Assembly (NCBI GenBank): GCA_003601795.1
Contig: PIXU01000185.1
Span: forward strand, 1 to 15,481
Length of the DNA: 15,481 bases
Source of the DNA: Candidatus Methanophagales archaeon
GTDB lineage: Archaea; Halobacteriota; Syntropharchaeia; Alkanophagales; Methanospirareceae
Direction of reading: 5' to 3'
In this document: piece after piece, positions 13,015 through 15,481 of the stretch
Layout of the letters: every line of letters starts with the position of its first letter
Numbering within the stretch: the first letter of the stretch is position 1
The notes under the pieces: generated by a model
What the model saw: only the letters and a program-made list of their open reading frames with translations
The model's database searches: none
Told to the model about the DNA's origin: nothing
Position numbers and translations under genes: made by a program

Positions 13015-13307
13015 TCTACTTGAGGTCCTTTATATCGATAGATGAGGTCAGCCTTTTCATCCTGAAAGTCCCAGGGAACGATTATTACTACATCTCCAAC
13101 TTTTATCCATTGTTTCCTTTTTAACCTGCCAGGGATTCGAGCCATTCTTTCTATTCCATCTTCGCACTGCACCGTTACTCTTCGCCCACCTAACATCTTC
13201 TCCACTACACCTAACACTTCCCTATTCCTTTTTTGGGGGATACGTACCCGTATTACTTCTTCTGTTCCTTCCGTTTTATCCAATTTTTCCTCCTCTTCTA
13301 CGACCAT
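12984..13307 (-). CDS. eif1A: Translation initiation factor aIF-1A
   Basis: The 107-residue protein is the archaeal eIF1A/IF1 homologue, an OB-fold protein that binds the A site of the small subunit during initiation. The signature core VRIPQKRNREVLGVVEKMLGG (residues 21-41) leads into RRVTVQCEDGIERMARIPG, KRKQWIKVGDVVIIVPWDF and ADLIYRY, all diagnostic. It has an acidic N-terminal tail (MVVEEEEKLDKTEGTEE). A TATA-like TATTTAAAT (13351-13359) and AAAAGGAGGG immediately before the ATG mark it as the first gene of a five-gene operon with rio1, the Pno1-like gene, pcm and asd. The ribosome site is unusually close to the ATG. Confidence 0.96.
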   Translation of the reverse strand: MVVEEEEKLDKTEGTEEVIRVRIPQKRNREVLGVVEKMLGGRRVTVQCEDGIERMARIPGRLKRKQWIKVGDVVIIVPWDFQDEKADLIYRYKGPQVEWLRKKGYLK

Positions 13308-13350
13308 CCCTCCTTTTGCTCTTCTTCTGCTTTTGTCCTAAAAAACGAAA

Positions 13351-13359
13351 TATTTAAAT
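13351..13359 (-). promoter_or_regulatory. TATA box of the aIF1A-rio1 operon
   Basis: On the minus strand the sequence is ATTTAAATA, centred 48 bp before the aIF1A ATG. It predicts transcription from about 13328 and a 20-nt leader. Confidence 0.5.
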
Positions 13360-13430
13360 TAAAGATAAAGGCTATTGTAATATTAACTTGGCTCTGTCAC
13401 ATTCCAAACCTACTGTATGTAGAAAAATTT

Positions 13431-13438
13431 TTTATATA
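13431..13438 (+). promoter_or_regulatory. TATA box of the GTPase operon
   Basis: TTTATATA lies about 27 bp before the ATG at 13461, so transcription would start at or very near the start codon. A purine-rich AAGGGAGAAAGAG before the ATG may be a ribosome site only if transcription starts earlier. Confidence 0.5.
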
Positions 13439-13460
13439 ACAAAGAGGAAGGGAGAAAGAG

Positions 13461-14171
13461 ATGAAGTCAAATAAAAGTAGGAGGGGCATTTTATCGCGAC
13501 TAATAAAGGCTTTGTTCTTCAGGGAGAAAACGGCAAAAATTGGCATCTATGGGCCGCCGAATGCAGGGAAAACGACTTTGGCGAATAGAATAATCCATAC
13601 TTTTGTGGATGAGAACGAGGATATAGGGGTATCCACGGAAGTCCCACATGAGACGAGAAGAGCGGTCAGAAGGGGGGGGATAATCATAGACGTGAAATCG
13701 AAGTCAGTACAAAACCCAAACCCAAATTCAAATCCAGAATCGATGACTGCGGGAAGAAAAGCAAAAGGGAGGTTAAAACTGGATGTGGTTGATACCCCGG
13801 GATTAGCCACCAAAATAGATTTTCACGAGTTCATGGCTTATGGTTTAGAGGAGGAAGAGGCAAAAAGGAGGGCGAAGGAGGCGACAGAAGGAGTTATAGA
13901 GGCGATAAAATGGCTTGACGATATTGATGGCATTGTGCTCCTGATGGATTCTACTAAGGATCCATATACGCAAACCAATATTGTAATCGTCGGGAATATG
14001 GAAGCGAGAGGAACGCCTATTATTATCGCTGCAAATAAAATGGACTTAGCGGATGCAGCTCCGCAAAGGATAATAAATGCCTTTCCTCAGCATCCCGTTA
14101 TTCCTATATCAGCATTGAAAGGAGAGAATATGGAGGCGCTATATGAGGAAATGGCGAGGAGGTTCAGGTGA
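13461..14171 (+). CDS. Era/Obg-like GTPase (conserved archaeal GTPase-DUF2073-Zn-ribbon operon)
   Basis: This 236-residue P-loop GTPase shows G1 GPPNAGKTT (31-39), Thr/Ser-rich G2 region VSTEVPHETRR (57-67), G3 DTPG (111-114), G4 NKMD (192-195) and G5 SALKG (217-221). It has no KH or other appended domain, so it is a bare G domain with a basic N-terminal tail (MKSNKSRRGILSRLIKALFFREK) that could associate with RNA or membrane. An Asn-Pro-rich insert (NPNPNSNPES, 85-94) sits between G2 and G3 and is encoded by four near-repeated hexamers at 13713-13736. The DUF2073 gene starts 1 nt after its stop. Archaeal homologues occur in this same order with DUF2073 and Zn-ribbon genes, but the role is not established. 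Confidence 0.9.
   Translation: MKSNKSRRGILSRLIKALFFREKTAKIGIYGPPNAGKTTLANRIIHTFVDENEDIGVSTEVPHETRRAVRRGGIIIDVKSKSVQNPNPNSNPESMTAGRKAKGRLKLDVVDTPGLATKIDFHEFMAYGLEEEEAKRRAKEATEGVIEAIKWLDDIDGIVLLMDSTKDPYTQTNIVIVGNMEARGTPIIIAANKMDLADAAPQRIINAFPQHPVIPISALKGENMEALYEEMARRFR
13713..13736 (+). repeat. Four-unit hexamer repeat encoding Asn-Pro in the GTPase
   Basis: AACCCA, AACCCA, AATTCA and AATCCA encode NPNPNSNP. The block looks like a local sequence expansion inside a surface loop, outside the GTP-binding motifs. Confidence 0.55.
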
Positions 14172-14172
14172 A

Positions 14173-14505
14173 ATGGAGATAAAGATGGACATGATATCGG
14201 AGGACAAAATAAATTCAATGGGCTCGATGGAGAAGCTGAGATTTGTGCTGGATGGAGTGAAGTCTGGGAACATAGTGGTGTTGGAGGGTGGTTTGACGCC
14301 AGAGGAGCAGATGAAACTGATTGAGCTCACGATGATGGAGGTGAACGAAGATTTTCCGGGAATAGAGATGAGTGGATATCCTGCTAAAAGAGGGTTTTTA
14401 AATTTGAGAAGAAAGACACGACTCACCGTGATAGGGCCTGCGAAGGTGATGCGCACGATAAAGAAGGAAAAGGACTTAATAAGTGCGATGATCTCTGCAA
14501 TATAA
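14173..14505 (+). CDS. DUF2073 family protein
   Basis: I start this at ATG 14173, one nt after the GTPase stop, giving 110 residues; the frame is open 30 nt further upstream but only over GTPase sequence. The pattern matches DUF2073: MDMISEDKINSMGSMEKLRFVLDGV at the start, then NIVVLEGGLTPEEQMKLIE, DFPGIEMSGYP, and RLTVIGPAKVMRTIKKEKDLISAMI at the end. The family is archaeal and of unknown function. The fold appears alpha/beta with no catalytic motif visible. GGTG shortly before the ATG can serve as a ribosome site. It is sandwiched between the GTPase and Zn-ribbon genes with 1-nt gaps, so the three products are probably made together and may form a complex (inference). Confidence 0.88.
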   Translation: MEIKMDMISEDKINSMGSMEKLRFVLDGVKSGNIVVLEGGLTPEEQMKLIELTMMEVNEDFPGIEMSGYPAKRGFLNLRRKTRLTVIGPAKVMRTIKKEKDLISAMISAI

Positions 14506-14506
14506 A

Positions 14507-14836
14507 ATGCATAAGTGTTTGAAATGTGGGAAAAAATTTGAAAAGCTAACGAAAGAGATGTTGAGAGGCTGTCCTGAGTGTGGAGGGAATCTTTTTCTGT
14601 ATCTAAAGGATGGCGATAGCGCAGCAGAATTGGTGGATAAGATAAAAATAGAGGAGAAAGAACCCTCAGAAGGGGAAAGAATAGAAAGCTTGAGGATTTT
14701 GAGCCCCGGTGTGTATGAACTCAATTTGGGTGCGTTGTTACAGAGGAAGGGGATAATCATGAAGATAAAAGAGGATGGTTCCTACGCAATTCATTTGCCT
14801 TCTTTATTTGGAGAAAAGAAGCAAAAGCATAGATAG
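14507..14836 (+). CDS. Zn-ribbon protein (DUF2072-like)
   Basis: The 109-residue protein opens with a rubredoxin-like zinc ribbon, CLKCGKKF at 4-11 and GCPECGGNL at 21-29 (Cys4, Cys7, Cys22, Cys25). An acidic linker follows, then a C-terminal half (RILSPGVYELNLGALLQRKGIIMKIKEDGSYAIHLPS) with alternating beta strands. It begins 1 nt after the DUF2073 stop and is the last gene of the GTPase operon. The family is archaeal and uncharacterised; the zinc ribbon suggests nucleic-acid or protein binding. Its stop codon lies in the left arm of the inverted repeat at 14829-14902. Confidence 0.88.
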   Translation: MHKCLKCGKKFEKLTKEMLRGCPECGGNLFLYLKDGDSAAELVDKIKIEEKEPSEGERIESLRILSPGVYELNLGALLQRKGIIMKIKEDGSYAIHLPSLFGEKKQKHR

Positions 14837-14902
14837 TTTTGAAATGATTGCATGCAACAATTATATAATTGATGTTTTTATTTCCTAACTTAAACTATCT
14901 AT
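14829..14902. promoter_or_regulatory. Nested inverted repeats before the glycosyltransferase gene
   Basis: ATAGATAGTTT (14829-14839) is exactly complementary to AAACTATCTAT (14892-14902). Between the arms lie two adjacent perfect palindromes, TTGCATGCAA (14848-14857) and CAATTATATAATTG (14858-14871). The second contains TATATA and could be a promoter element. The left arm covers the end of the Zn-ribbon gene, and the right arm ends at the TATA-like region of the next gene. It may be an operator array or a terminator. Confidence 0.6.
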
Positions 14903-14936
14903 ATTATAGAGATGAAAGTATTATAAAGATGAAAGT
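14903..14936 (+). repeat. 17-bp tandem duplication at the glycosyltransferase start
   Basis: ATTATAGAGATGAAAGT (14903-14919) is followed directly by ATTATAAAGATGAAAGT (14920-14936), with one mismatch. Each copy carries an ATG and the codons for MKV. The first copy opens a 4-codon frame (MKVL, stop at 14924-14926); the second is the true start. The unit of 17 bp is not a multiple of three. Confidence 0.8.
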
Positions 14937-15481
14937 CGCATATGTATCAACCTATCTCCCTCAGCAGTGCGGAATAGCCACTTATACGGATTATCTTATT
15001 CACGGGCTCCAAAAAGTGAGTCACGAATTGGAAATTAAGGTGGTTGCCGAGAAGGATGCGTCACCACTCAAACAAGCTAAATTTGAAGTGGTTCCCTGCT
15101 GGGATAGGAATGAAAATTATGTAGAACCAATCCTTAGCAATGTAAAGGATGCTGATGTAGTCCATATTCAACATGAATACAATATATACGGGCTCGATGA
15201 AAGGCTGCCTATGCTGTGCGAGGAATTGAAAGCATCAGCGAAAAGGAGTATAATAACTATCCATTGCGTAAGACCAAGCCAAATCTCAGAAAGGGGAGCG
15301 GTAGACGAGAATTTCGTTAAGAGAATCGCTGAACTTACCGACAAGGTTATTGTCCATCTTGAGTCGCAGGAGGCGGTATTGCAGCGGCTCGGGATACCTT
15401 CTGATAAAATTCATCTTATCCCTCATGGAACAGCGCTTAGTAACGTGGACAAGAAAATTTCAAGGTCAAGGCTAAAATTAC
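14929..15481 (+). CDS. Glycosyltransferase family 4-like protein, N-terminal part (cut by window edge)
   Basis: From ATG 14929 the frame is open to the window edge: 184 codons plus one base. The N-terminal Rossmann half of a GT-B glycosyltransferase is visible: MKVAYVSTYLPQQCGIATYT at the start, DADVVHIQHEYNIYG (about 74-88), RSIITIHC (about 106-113), a DKVIVHLE segment (about 138-145), and DKIHLIPHGT (about 160-169), which resembles the IPNG/IPHG transition of GT4 enzymes. Substrates and acceptors cannot be told from this half. The family often builds exopolysaccharide or glycans. The C-terminal donor-binding half with the E(x7)E motif lies outside the window. The promoter region is unusual (14829-14936). 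Confidence 0.85.
   Translation, partial: MKVAYVSTYLPQQCGIATYTDYLIHGLQKVSHELEIKVVAEKDASPLKQAKFEVVPCWDRNENYVEPILSNVKDADVVHIQHEYNIYGLDERLPMLCEELKASAKRSIITIHCVRPSQISERGAVDENFVKRIAELTDKVIVHLESQEAVLQRLGIPSDKIHLIPHGTALSNVDKKISRSRLKL

Noticed and set aside
1..15481. CRISPR array, insertion sequence, prophage or toxin-antitoxin module
   Set aside because: No regularly spaced direct repeats, transposase, integrase or toxin motifs were seen; the gene content is housekeeping plus surface genes.

Overview
The window is chromosomal DNA from an archaeon, almost certainly a euryarchaeote related to methanogens. The supporting genes are aIF-1A, Rio1 kinase, a Pno1-like two-KH protein, Nmd3, archaeal-type ProRS, a CTP-dependent riboflavin kinase fused to a winged helix (RbkR), a UPF0058 protein, and the Era-like GTPase / DUF2073 / Zn-ribbon trio. 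An exported, Cys-rich, sequon-rich CARDB protein would fit the Methanophagales/ANME-1 or Methanosarcinia side of the tree, but that placement is inference. Most genes have an AT-rich TATA box 25-50 bp upstream and short or absent leaders, as usual in archaea. I see no CRISPR array, transposase, integrase, rRNA or phage gene.

Layout. 1-831 (-): N-terminal part of a secreted CARDB protein, cut by the window edge. 832-1308: 477 bp without a gene, holding a GC hairpin and a tRNA-T-arm-like minihelix. 1309-2286 (+): mtnA. 2321-3877 (-): a compact run sppA, a 56-aa gene, then an RlmE-type methyltransferase. 3991-4761 (+): nadE. 4874-5774 (-): a 65-aa gene overlapping an Nmd3 gene. 5876-7287 (+): rbkR-ribB riboflavin operon with a candidate operator. 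7418-7648 (-): UPF0058 gene. 7719-7790 (+): tRNA-Thr(CGU), then proS only 20 nt later. 9314-10435 (+): tandem-SIS protein. 10401-13307 (-): five-gene operon aIF1A - rio1 - pno1-like - pcm - asd-like decarboxylase. 13461-14836 (+): Era-like GTPase - DUF2073 - Zn-ribbon. 14929-15481 (+): start of a family-4-like glycosyltransferase, cut by the edge.

How the genes work together. Three blocks concern translation and ribosome assembly: aIF1A/rio1/pno1, nmd3 and rlmE, with proS and tRNA-Thr beside them. rbkR-ribB is a self-contained, probably autoregulated riboflavin/FMN module. nadE and mtnA are single-gene cofactor or salvage steps. The end genes (CARDB protein, glycosyltransferase) concern the cell surface.

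No striking new defence or mobile system is visible. The best leads are the uncharacterised GTPase/DUF2073/Zn-ribbon operon, a purine microsatellite where one extra GA would fuse the 65-aa gene to nmd3, a nested set of perfect palindromes before the glycosyltransferase, a tRNA-like minihelix at 971-1000, and heptad-phased YYCAAAY repeats in three intergenic regions.
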